Assembly: GCA_900543705.1 (NCBI GenBank)
Contig: UQSL01000097.1
Coordinates: 1 to 5,921 of the forward strand
Length of the DNA: 5,921 nt
From: an uncultured Oscillospiraceae bacterium
GTDB taxonomy: Bacteria; Bacillota; Clostridia; Oscillospirales; Ruminococcaceae
Direction of reading: 5' to 3'
Shown one piece after another: positions 1 through 5,876 of the stretch. Both the position numbers and the translations under genes were made by a program. The notes under the pieces are model-generated. The model saw only the letters and a list, made by a program, of their open reading frames with translations. It was not told the origin of the DNA and searched no databases. Within the stretch, counting starts at the first letter, position 1; the number at the start of each line of letters is the position of its first letter.

Positions 1-747
1 AAGCAGGTCTTATTCGCTTTCCCTAATGTGTAACACATCTTTGACAAACCAACAATATCTGGCGGTTTTCGATGCGGCAGAACAGAGGTTGATAGAAAGT
101 CTGTAAGCAAGCTTAGGTCTATAGACTCGGTAATGTAAAACACGGTGACCGGGCAAATGTATTTACAAAAGTTCGGTTGTAAAGGCAAAGGCTCATGCGG
201 TTCCTACAGCATAATACGTCGCATTGCCGATAAAACAATCTTTTTACTGGGTTGCTTTGGCATTTGAAAATCATGGCTAAATATATTGAGCAGCGTCAGC
301 CAAGTAACACAGGCGCCAAACTCGGTATCCACGGTTGTAATTTGATTCCCGGCGGTCAGAATATCGGATTCCTGATGGATACGCCATTTTCCACTGAAAT
401 ATCAAAGAGATGCACCTTGCGGTGCTGTCCAATCAATTGGCCTTCACGGCTGAAACAAGACAGGTGTTATAAATTTTTGAGTTTTCCAGCTCCGGGAAGG
501 AGCCTGCGAACAGATAAATGTGATTGTTCGCCGCTGTCTTTGCCACGAAAGAGGCGATTTCCCCATGCGCACTCTGTGCATAGGTTGGAAAACAGGAGTT
601 GTCATAGGGACAGCAGAACATCTCGGACAGCAGGACAATATCCGCACCTCGCTGTGCTGCCCGCTCGATATATTGCCGGGTCACGCTGAGACTTTGCTTT
701 AGGTCATCTGTCACAGGGACCTGACAACAGGCAAGATTGAGTTTCAT
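1..747 (-). pseudogene. Decayed carbon-nitrogen hydrolase (nitrilase superfamily, omega-amidase-like)
   Basis: Nitrilase-superfamily enzymes hydrolyse amides or nitriles in the cytosol with a Glu-Lys-Cys triad. The ATG at 745-747 opens 104 codons (to 433) that fit the family N-terminus: MKLNLACCQVPVTDD, then GADIVLLSEMFCCPYDN with the catalytic Glu at residue 42. The frame ends at a TGA, but one missing base near 452-456 would restore SREGQLIGQHRKVHLFD, which carries the catalytic Lys. A second shift near 374-376 is needed to read ESDILTAGNQITTVDTEFGA (about 310-370). After that the expected CYDxRFPE cysteine block is absent, and the spacing suggests an internal loss of roughly 80 bases. A family-like C-terminus (ESIDLSLLTDF...LPHRKPPDIVGL) is readable from about 130 to 45, in a frame still open at the window edge. 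Intact relatives are about 260-280 residues. The gene starts 9 bases after the phospholipase-like gene and was probably its operon partner. Only the N-terminal fragment could be translated, and it lacks Lys and Cys, so it should be inactive. Sequencing error is unlikely given several independent lesions. Confidence 0.82.
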
Positions 748-756
748 CTGTCGGAA

Positions 757-1710
757 CTACTCCTTTGTGTTGGTGTTTAAGAGGCCGTCTTTGCGCAGGT
801 CCCCGTTGGAAAAGGTCTCTGTCAGTTCAATAGGAGGGGTAAAGTCGCGCTGCTCAAGCTGGGAGGTATAATCTCTTGCAAGCCGGATGGCCTTACGTCG
901 TGCAGTGGCTAAGATTTCCAGGACGCTTTGCGTCCGCTGCTCCTGAGGGGTATGTGGGTTATGCCACGGACGATGCTTTAAATTAAGGCAGTCCCATTTC
1001 GGAGTTTTCCCCTTAACGTGGGAGGTGAGCAGTCCTTTGGAACGAATCAGGGTATCCAGGCTTTTTGTTGCGGCAAACACCGCGCCGGAACCGGAAAAGA
1101 GCAGCTTTTGAATCATCAAGGTATCAGAGAAGCACCTGACAATCTGATCAAACGGTACAGTCTGTTTGTACACCTTGCGCAGAACATAAGCATACAGTCT
1201 GGCGATGACGTAGGTCTCCTCTTTGGGGATGGTGTAACGTTTTTCCGGCGAAAAAGAGGTGACCGGCTCTTTTTTCAGACGGGTATAGAGTACGGAGTCA
1301 ATGTCTGTTTCAATCTGGCAATGAAGAGCGGAACCGCTGACCGCTGGATGTTTTTGAGCCATCTCATACTGCCGACAGTAGACGTAAGGGTGGATTTCAC
1401 TGTCAAGGGCATAGTGGCAGAGAAAGCCGTAAAAATAGGAGAGTGCAATGCTTTGATCGATGTCATTAAGCGTGTCGATATATTCCGCCATACAGGCAAA
1501 CAACTCGGTATTTTTTTCACTGTGCATCATCGAAGCGAACTTGTAAAGCGGGCTTTTTCCCAGGACCGCCTTGCGGAAAAACAGCAGATCCGGTCCCTGC
1601 AGGCCCCAATAAAAGGCGGCAGGATGCATCGATTGAACCCGCTTTGCAGCAGAAGGGAATGCGGGAAGTGCCAGTTCCCCGAACAGAGTATGTGTGATGA
1701 AATCAGCCAA
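757..1710 (-). CDS. Zinc-dependent phospholipase C-like protein
   Basis: 317 residues of the zinc-dependent phospholipase C family (the fold of the catalytic domain of Clostridium alpha-toxin), whose characterised members hydrolyse phospholipid head groups with a cluster of metal ions. Candidate metal ligands occur in the family order: His7 near the N-terminus (ITHTLFG), GPD at 39-41 followed by LLFF, His63 (MMHSEKN), His99, Asp103 and His107 in FLCHYALDSEIHPY, and His130/Glu134 in HCQIETDID. A NLKHRPWHNPH segment at 243-253 is also typical of clostridial relatives. There is no signal peptide and no second membrane-binding domain as in secreted toxins, so it is probably intracellular; its substrate is unknown and it should not be called a toxin. 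The start is TTG: TAGGAG lies 8 bases upstream and no in-frame ATG precedes it with a better site. It has its own promoter, and the nitrilase remnant begins 9 bases after its stop. Fold assignment is good; actual phospholipase activity is not shown. Confidence 0.85.
   Translation of the reverse strand: MADFITHTLFGELALPAFPSAAKRVQSMHPAAFYWGLQGPDLLFFRKAVLGKSPLYKFASMMHSEKNTELFACMAEYIDTLNDIDQSIALSYFYGFLCHYALDSEIHPYVYCRQYEMAQKHPAVSGSALHCQIETDIDSVLYTRLKKEPVTSFSPEKRYTIPKEETYVIARLYAYVLRKVYKQTVPFDQIVRCFSDTLMIQKLLFSGSGAVFAATKSLDTLIRSKGLLTSHVKGKTPKWDCLNLKHRPWHNPHTPQEQRTQSVLEILATARRKAIRLARDYTSQLEQRDFTPPIELTETFSNGDLRKDGLLNTNTKE
760..766 (-). promoter_or_regulatory. Ribosome binding site of the nitrilase remnant, inside the preceding gene
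   Basis: AAAGGAG on the minus strand lies 12 bases before the ATG at 747 and overlaps the last sense codons of the phospholipase-like gene, whose TAG follows directly. This supports the ATG start and a shared transcript. The spacing is a little long. Confidence 0.55.
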
Positions 1711-1718
1711 ATGATCAT

Positions 1719-1724
1719 CTCCTA
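1719..1724 (-). promoter_or_regulatory. Ribosome binding site fixing a TTG start
   Basis: TAGGAG on the minus strand ends 8 bases before the TTG at 1708-1710. An out-of-frame ATG lies in the spacer, so the TTG is the only start that gives the conserved N-terminus with His7. Confidence 0.7.
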
Positions 1725-1776
1725 AAATGATGAGCTATATCAAAATAAATCGAATGAATGCTAAATTCTTACTTAC

Positions 1777-1805
1777 ATTATACATGAAAAGGGTAGCGTT
1801 GCAAA
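1777..1805 (-). promoter_or_regulatory. Promoter of the phospholipase-like gene
   Basis: Minus-strand TATAAT at 1777-1782 is a perfect -10 box. The -35 region holds TTGCAA at 1799-1804 (16-base spacer), or TTTGCA one base further out (17-base spacer). Transcription would start near 1770, giving a leader of about 60 bases. No operator or riboswitch is apparent in that leader. Confidence 0.65.
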
Positions 1806-1810
1806 ATAAA

Positions 1811-2040
1811 CTCCTGTAAAATAACAGTGAACCTTATTGGGAAATATATGGCAGGGGCCGCTAGGAGCAAGTAGATGGTTTAGATCGACCACCATTCCGA
1901 TTTTTTTCAAGGGCCTAACTGATTCCGCACAGATTGACTCGCTGTTCGCATCCGGCTTGTGAGTGACAGTGACCGCAGTTTCCGTGCCGATTCTCGGCGC
2001 TATTGCGCATCTTTTTCCACAGTTTCTTTCCCTTCCATAC
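1811..2040. other. Unassigned intergenic stretch
   Basis: These roughly 230 bases lie between the phospholipase promoter and the hairpin at 2041-2079. Both strands can be read for about 90-118 codons without a stop, but neither reading has a convincing ribosome site, a recognisable motif or a sensible domain composition. I find no tRNA or known riboswitch pattern. It may be remnant DNA from an old gene or hold a small RNA; nothing in the sequence decides. Confidence 0.4.
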
Positions 2041-2079
2041 AAACGCCCGATCCCTGCTTTACGCACGAATCGGGCGTTT
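2041..2079. repeat. Inverted repeat / large hairpin, possible terminator
   Basis: AAACGCCCGAT (2041-2051) is exactly complementary to ATCGGGCGTTT (2069-2079), an 11-bp perfect stem. The 17-base loop contains a further TGC/GCA pairing. Only three or four T residues follow on either strand, so it would be a weak intrinsic terminator; it may back up the stronger one at 2120-2160 or be the end of a small RNA. Its role is unresolved. Confidence 0.55.
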
Positions 2080-2119
2080 TCAACAACCGGAACATCCGGA
2101 GTGTTTTTTATAATACAGA

Positions 2120-2160
2120 AAAATCCCACTCGGATTGAAAAATCATCCGGGTGGGATTTT
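2120..2160 (-). terminator. Intrinsic terminator downstream of the CLC gene
   Basis: A 16-bp stem (2120-2135 with 2145-2160) is perfect except for one G-U pair and closes a 9-base loop. The outer pairs are A-T, giving an A-run on one side and a T-run on the other, so it can work in both directions. It begins 5 bases after the stop codon of the CLC gene, and on that strand the stem is followed by more T residues. Confidence 0.88.
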
Positions 2161-2165
2161 AGGTA

Positions 2166-3749
2166 TCAGGAAAGGATAGAATGGGTGGCAGCACTCTCGA
2201 GCTTGGAGCGTACCTCGTTGAGATAGACGCCGTCTGTCAATACCACCAAGTTGTCCTGCGCCTCAATGACCGTGTCGCCTTTGGGGATTATCTCCAGGCA
2301 TCCGCGGTGGATGGCAACCAGCAGGCTCTCCTTGGGCCACACCATGTCCTTGATTTTCATATTCTCCATGTAACTGCCCGGCTCCACTGAGATTTCGATA
2401 ATTTCCTTGCCCGTGGAGTTGTAGCGGCGCTCCTGATAGGGGAGAATGCGCTCGAGCAGAGATTCATAGATCGGTTTTCCGGGAAGCAGATTTGCAGTGA
2501 CATAGGCAAACAGGCAGACAATGATGACCGGGAGGAAGTTGCGGAAGCTTCCGCTCATCTCGGTAATCAGGATGCTTGCAGTGATGGGAGAGCGAACAAC
2601 CGCAGTCAGGTATCCCGCCATGGCAAAGACGATGAAGTTGAGGAGGTAGGTATCCTCAAACCCGAACAGTGCCTGTGCTCCGTTGCCGAAGATTGCGCCA
2701 AAGCAGGCTCCCAGAGCAAGCAGCGGCAAAAAGATACCTCCCGGCACACCGCTTCCATAGGAAGCCATGGAAAAGACAAACCGTACCAACAAATAGAGCA
2801 GCAGGATTCCCATGGCATAATCCTTTGTCTCAAGCAGCGTGATGATGTGGTGGCCTCCTCCCAGCAGATCCGGGAAGAAAAGGCCAATCGGGATGATAAG
2901 CACAAACGGAATCAAAACTTGGGAAAACGGGAGGAACCGCTTGATTTTCGCGTACAAATCCTGTGTGTACAGCAAAACCTTGTTGTAGAGCACGCCAAAC
3001 AATCCAAGCAGCACTCCCATGGCCGCAAGCAGGAGATAGAGTTTTACTGGAAGAGGGGAGAGCTGCCCGACATAAAGGCTCGGGGTGGTGCCGAACCAGA
3101 TTCCGGCAACAATTGATGCACACACACTCGATACCATCGAGGTGAGCAGGATGACGCTGGAAAAGTTCTTGTGCACCTCTTCGAGCGCGAAGAGCACACC
3201 GGCAAGCGGTGCACTAAACGCAGCGGAAAGCCCGGCGCTCGCCCCACAGGTAATGAGGATTTTTTTCTCATAATCCGGGGATTTCAGCATGTCCGCGACA
3301 CCCTGCCCGACCAGGGCGTTGAGCTGGATAGAAGGCCCCTCCCGCCCGAGGTTCAGCCCGGAGCCGATGGAAAGCAGGCCGCCGATATATTTTTTCATCA
3401 GTGCGGGCAGCCAGTTGATATGAAACGCCCCGATGAGCTGTCCTTCCACCTGCGGGATACCGCTTCCCTTGATCATAGGCTCTGTTTTGACGATTGCACC
3501 GACTATCAGACCGAGCACAAGATAACCGAAAATCAGGATGGGAAGCCATATTAAATGCTCTCTTACAAATAGAAAGACGGTCCGCACCAGTATCTCCGAC
3601 TTCGAGAGGAGAAAGCGAAAGGAGCAGATGACCAACCCGCCCAACACCCCAACCAGGATGGCTTTTAGGATCAACTTGAGCTTAGTTTTTCCCACCAGTT
3701 CCAGCGCATTTTTTGTCTCACTCCGTGGATTTTCGGGTTCCCTTTGCAC
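2166..3749 (-). CDS. CLC-type H+/Cl- exchanger with C-terminal TrkA-C domain
   Basis: 527-residue integral membrane protein of the CLC family. The family signatures are all present: GSGIP at 95-99 (chloride-coordinating serine), GREGP at 135-139 (external gating Glu137), GASAGLSAAFSAPLAGVLFALEE at 169-191, GGIFLP at 337-342, and the inner-gate tyrosine Tyr428 in KPIYESLL. The second Glu of the EE pair (Glu191) aligns with Glu203 of the E. coli transporter, the internal proton site, so I infer a coupled 2Cl-/H+ exchanger rather than a passive channel. Residues about 447-520 form a TrkA-C (RCK-C) domain, a cytoplasmic ligand-sensing module seen on many Firmicutes CLCs. The start is GTG: an in-frame TGA lies 9 bases upstream, and AAAGGTG serves as a moderate ribosome site. 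It has its own promoter and terminator, so it is monocistronic. Likely roles are acid resistance or chloride and volume balance; the sequence does not decide which. Confidence 0.95.
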   Translation of the reverse strand: MQREPENPRSETKNALELVGKTKLKLILKAILVGVLGGLVICSFRFLLSKSEILVRTVFLFVREHLIWLPILIFGYLVLGLIVGAIVKTEPMIKGSGIPQVEGQLIGAFHINWLPALMKKYIGGLLSIGSGLNLGREGPSIQLNALVGQGVADMLKSPDYEKKILITCGASAGLSAAFSAPLAGVLFALEEVHKNFSSVILLTSMVSSVCASIVAGIWFGTTPSLYVGQLSPLPVKLYLLLAAMGVLLGLFGVLYNKVLLYTQDLYAKIKRFLPFSQVLIPFVLIIPIGLFFPDLLGGGHHIITLLETKDYAMGILLLYLLVRFVFSMASYGSGVPGGIFLPLLALGACFGAIFGNGAQALFGFEDTYLLNFIVFAMAGYLTAVVRSPITASILITEMSGSFRNFLPVIIVCLFAYVTANLLPGKPIYESLLERILPYQERRYNSTGKEIIEISVEPGSYMENMKIKDMVWPKESLLVAIHRGCLEIIPKGDTVIEAQDNLVVLTDGVYLNEVRSKLESAATHSILS

Positions 3750-3797
3750 CGTATCTCACACCTTTTTTGACAATATTCACGTAAAACACCGTGCAAT

Positions 3798-3826
3798 ATT
3801 ATAGAGCATTCCCAATAAGTTTGCAA
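3798..3826 (-). promoter_or_regulatory. Promoter of the CLC gene
   Basis: Minus-strand TTGCAA at 3821-3826 and TATAAT at 3798-3803 are separated by exactly 17 bases, close to the vegetative sigma consensus. Transcription would start near 3791, about 42 bases before the GTG. The 217-base gap to the upstream membrane-protein gene has no clear terminator, so some read-through from that gene is possible. Confidence 0.75.
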
Positions 3827-3965
3827 ATTATTGAGAGTCTTCTGCAAAGAAATCGTGGAAATCAACAAAATGCGGAGATGTTTCACCCGGATTTCAGGAG
3901 TAACCTGATCATTTTGCAACAAGAAAACAGAAAGAATAGATTTGGCAAATAAATCGGGGAAAGCT

Positions 3966-4649
3966 TTAAATACGCTTCTCCCGCTTTTTCTGCTCGGAAG
4001 ACCTCATATCCCGACGTCCCATGAAAACTATCCACACGTAGCACAGCGTCTTTGGAATCATCAGTATTCCGACGGTGGGATATCTCCCGGAAAACAGCAC
4101 CACCGGAAGATAGCAGGCAAAGCTTAGCGCCACCGCCAGCCAGAGCCACCGGTATACATAGTCATCGTTTAACCGCCCCTGAAACAGAAAGAGCAGGAGA
4201 ATGAGCAGACCGAGCAGAGTAAACGGGAGGTTGCGCAGCAGCGCGGGGAGCAGGGGAGCATTAGCGGAAGTCCACTCATTTTGTGGCAGCAGGCAGAGGA
4301 TAATGCGGCCCCCGGCGAGCAGGAATACGGAACAAGTGAGGATTTTCGAGCGGTTGGCCTGATAGCGCAGGCACCAAATTTGAAAGAGCAGGACGTAAAA
4401 TATGGTCATAGATATCGAAGTGATACATTTTCCAATTCCCAGCGCCGTCGTCTGCGTCCCAAGCCCACCGCTGAGCAGGGCGTAGACACGGGGAAGCAGA
4501 TGAAATGCGTCCCCACAGCCGAGGACGACTGCCGCCAGGCCAAACAGACGGTGCTCAGTTTGTCTGGCTGAACAGAGCATGCGCACTCCCAAAAAAAGTA
4601 CGGTGCACAGATAGAGGATATCAAAAATGGGTTCTATTATTACCTGCAT
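3966..4649 (-). CDS. Uncharacterised membrane protein with about seven helices
   Basis: 227 residues, no function recognised. Hydrophobic segments lie at about 6-24, 33-60, 75-95, 103-121, 138-157, 167-187 and 190-211, followed by a short basic, probably cytoplasmic tail (RRDMRSSEQKKREKRI). Polar motifs sit in or next to the helices: GDAFHLLPR at 46-54 (Asp47, His50, Arg54), LLPQNEW at 120-126 after helix four, and MIPKTLCYVW at 197-206 in the last helix. From memory, similar unnamed clostridial proteins share these motifs, which would suggest a conserved binding or transport site, but I cannot verify this here. The ATG at 4649 is preferred over one 14 codons upstream because GGAGGAG lies 5 bases before it. 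It is transcribed divergently from the aldolase gene from its own promoter. There are no catalytic motifs, no nucleotide-binding site and no partner gene that would suggest a function. Confidence 0.82.
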   Translation of the reverse strand: MQVIIEPIFDILYLCTVLFLGVRMLCSARQTEHRLFGLAAVVLGCGDAFHLLPRVYALLSGGLGTQTTALGIGKCITSISMTIFYVLLFQIWCLRYQANRSKILTCSVFLLAGGRIILCLLPQNEWTSANAPLLPALLRNLPFTLLGLLILLLFLFQGRLNDDYVYRWLWLAVALSFACYLPVVLFSGRYPTVGILMIPKTLCYVWIVFMGRRDMRSSEQKKREKRI

Positions 4650-4654
4650 AAAAA

Positions 4655-4661
4655 CTCCTCC
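4655..4661 (-). promoter_or_regulatory. Ribosome binding site deciding the membrane-protein start
   Basis: GGAGGAG on the minus strand, 5 bases before the ATG at 4647-4649. It lies inside the longer open frame that begins at 4691, which argues that the upstream 14 codons are not translated. Confidence 0.8.
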
Positions 4662-4676
4662 TGTATAGTTTGGCTG

Positions 4677-4697
4677 CCGGCGGTATTTCACTGCCGG
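4677..4697. repeat. Small GC hairpin in the membrane-protein leader
   Basis: CCGGC (4677-4681) and GCCGG (4693-4697) form a 5-bp GC stem with an 11-base loop. The same stretch can also be read as a direct repeat of CTGCCGG (4674-4680 and 4691-4697). It sits in the predicted 5' leader of the membrane-protein mRNA, 15 bases upstream of its ribosome site, and could be an operator or leader structure; no regulator is identifiable. Confidence 0.3.
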
Positions 4698-4735
4698 TAC
4701 GACCTACAATCCCGACATATGTGAATCGGCACTGT

Positions 4736-4765
4736 ATTATGCCGGTTGTAAGCGGTGAATGCCAA
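4736..4765 (-). promoter_or_regulatory. Promoter of the membrane-protein gene
   Basis: Minus-strand TTGGCA at 4760-4765 (5 of 6 to consensus) and CATAAT at 4736-4741 (5 of 6) are separated by 18 bases. Transcription would begin near 4729, giving a leader of about 80 bases. It faces away from the aldolase promoter. Confidence 0.55.
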
Positions 4766-4772
4766 AAATGGT

Positions 4773-4801
4773 TTGATTTTTTTCTATCAATAAACTATAA
4801 T
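4773..4801 (+). promoter_or_regulatory. Promoter of the aldolase gene
   Basis: TTGATT at 4773-4778 and a perfect TATAAT at 4796-4801 with a 17-base spacer. Transcription would start near 4808, leaving a 42-base leader that ends with the ribosome site. This is the strongest promoter seen in the window, as expected for a glycolytic gene. Confidence 0.78.
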
Positions 4802-4834
4802 GAGGATATCAGAAGATTACCACCGAATTTCATT

Positions 4835-4840
4835 AGGAGG
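4835..4840 (+). promoter_or_regulatory. Ribosome binding site deciding the aldolase start
   Basis: A perfect AGGAGG, 9 bases before the ATG at 4850. It excludes the longer open frame that starts at 4670, since the promoter and this site both lie inside that extension. Confidence 0.88.
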
Positions 4841-4849
4841 CTGTTTAAC

Positions 4850-5713
4850 ATGTTAGTTTCTGTATCTGAAATGTGCCGGAAGGCAAAAGAGGGCAAATAT
4901 GCCGTCGGCCAGTTCAACATCAACAACCTGGAGTGGACAAAAGCAATTCTTTTGACTGCACAGGAGTGCAATTCTCCGGTTATCCTCGGCGTTTCTGAGG
5001 GCGCAGGAAAATATATGTGCGGCTACAAAACCGTTGTCGGTATGGTCAATGGTATGCTCGAAGAGCTCGGCATCACCGTGCCGGTCGCCCTGCATCTGGA
5101 CCACGGTTCCTATGACGGCGCTATCAAATGCATGGAAGCAGGTTTCTCTTCCGTTATGTTTGACGGTTCTCATTATCCGATCGAGGAAAACATCGCAAAA
5201 ACCAAAGAACTCGTCGAACTTTCCCACTCCAAGGGCATTTCTATCGAGGCTGAGGTCGGCGCAATCGGCGGTGAGGAAGACGGTGTCATCGGCGGCGGCG
5301 AAGTTGCCGATCCGAACGAGTGTAAAATGATTGCAGACCTCGGCGTGGACATCCTCGCAGCAGGTATCGGCAACATCCACGGTGTTTATCCGGAAAACTG
5401 GAAAGGCCTCAACTTCGATGTCCTGGCAAAGGTTCAAGAAGCGACTGGCGGCATTCCTCTGGTACTTCACGGCGGTACCGGCATCCCTGATGATATGATT
5501 AAAACCGCAATCTCGCTGGGCGTTGCAAAAATCAATGTCAATACCGAGTGTCAGCTCGTCTTCGCGGAAGCTACCCGCAAATACATCGAGGCCGGCAAAG
5601 ACAAACAGGGCAAAGGCTTTGACCCGCGTAAGCTCCTTGCACCGGGCTTTGACGCTATTAAAGCAAAAGTCAAAGAGAAGATGGAACTCTTCGGTTCTGT
5701 TAACAAGGCATAA
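4850..5713 (+). CDS. fba: Class II fructose-1,6-bisphosphate aldolase
   Basis: 287-residue cytosolic metalloenzyme that reversibly cleaves fructose-1,6-bisphosphate to dihydroxyacetone phosphate and glyceraldehyde-3-phosphate in glycolysis and gluconeogenesis. The start MLVSVSEMCRKAKEGKYAVG runs into the conserved QFNINNLEW segment. Active-site features appear in order: LHLDHGS at 81-87 with catalytic Asp84 and zinc ligand His85, SSVMFDGSHYP at 100-110, AEVGAIGGEED at 134-144, zinc ligand His177 in GIGNIHGVYP, zinc ligand His207 in PLVLHGGTGIP, and the phosphate-binding KINVNTE at 227-233. Length fits the shorter class II aldolases. Tagatose-bisphosphate aldolases share this fold and are hard to separate by eye, but there are no neighbouring tagatose or galactitol genes, and a solitary, strongly expressed gene fits the glycolytic enzyme. 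Promoter, AGGAGG site and terminator mark it as monocistronic. All key residues are present and no truncation is seen. Confidence 0.95.
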   Translation: MLVSVSEMCRKAKEGKYAVGQFNINNLEWTKAILLTAQECNSPVILGVSEGAGKYMCGYKTVVGMVNGMLEELGITVPVALHLDHGSYDGAIKCMEAGFSSVMFDGSHYPIEENIAKTKELVELSHSKGISIEAEVGAIGGEEDGVIGGGEVADPNECKMIADLGVDILAAGIGNIHGVYPENWKGLNFDVLAKVQEATGGIPLVLHGGTGIPDDMIKTAISLGVAKINVNTECQLVFAEATRKYIEAGKDKQGKGFDPRKLLAPGFDAIKAKVKEKMELFGSVNKA

Positions 5714-5743
5714 ACAATTCACAGATAAAAACGAGGAAAGCGA

Positions 5744-5770
5744 GACGGCCTTTGCCGTCCTGTTTTCTTT
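5744..5770 (+). terminator. Intrinsic terminator of the aldolase gene
   Basis: GACGGC (5744-5749) pairs with GCCGTC (5754-5759) around a CTTT loop and is followed by a T-rich run (TGTTTTCTTT). It begins 30 bases after the aldolase stop codon. The stem is short but wholly GC-rich, and the flanking A-rich and T-rich arms can extend it. Confidence 0.75.
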
Positions 5771-5876
5771 CGCCTATCCCCTGTGCAAATCCCTGTAATA
5801 CGAAGTGGAAGCATCCGGTATCAAAAATCCTCAGGATAATTGGAGGGTAAAAAACGCCATACTCATATTGAACTGC

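Noticed and set aside
252..689. Plus-strand open frame of 145 codons
   Set aside because: It is antisense to the nitrilase remnant, has no ribosome site and no recognisable protein features.
757..1710. Secreted alpha-toxin-type phospholipase
   Set aside because: There is no signal peptide and no C-terminal membrane-binding domain; only the catalytic-domain fold is supported.
1018..1725. Plus-strand open frame of 235 codons
   Set aside because: It is antisense to the phospholipase-like gene, which shows ordered metal ligands, a promoter and a ribosome site; the plus frame shows none of these.
1773..2129. Minus-strand open frame of 118 codons in the gap between the CLC and phospholipase genes
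   Set aside because: It would run through the terminator arm, the hairpin and the phospholipase promoter, and it has no family motif or ribosome site.
3966..4649. Rhodopsin-like protein, because of seven helices and a Lys in the last helix
   Set aside because: The Lys200 context (MIPKTLCYVW) does not resemble the retinal-binding helix of microbial rhodopsins, and the expected helix-three residues are absent.
4670..4849. N-terminal extension of 60 codons on the aldolase
   Set aside because: The aldolase promoter and AGGAGG site lie within it, and family members begin at about the MLVSVSEMC methionine.
4853..5722. Long minus-strand open frame (289 codons) opposite the aldolase gene
   Set aside because: It mirrors the aldolase coding frame, is rich in Cys, Phe and Asp with no domain pattern, and has no promoter or ribosome site. 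The plus-strand frame carries every aldolase motif.
5841..5850. TGGAGGG as the ribosome site of a small gene
   Set aside because: No start codon follows at usable distance with an open frame before the putative IS end.
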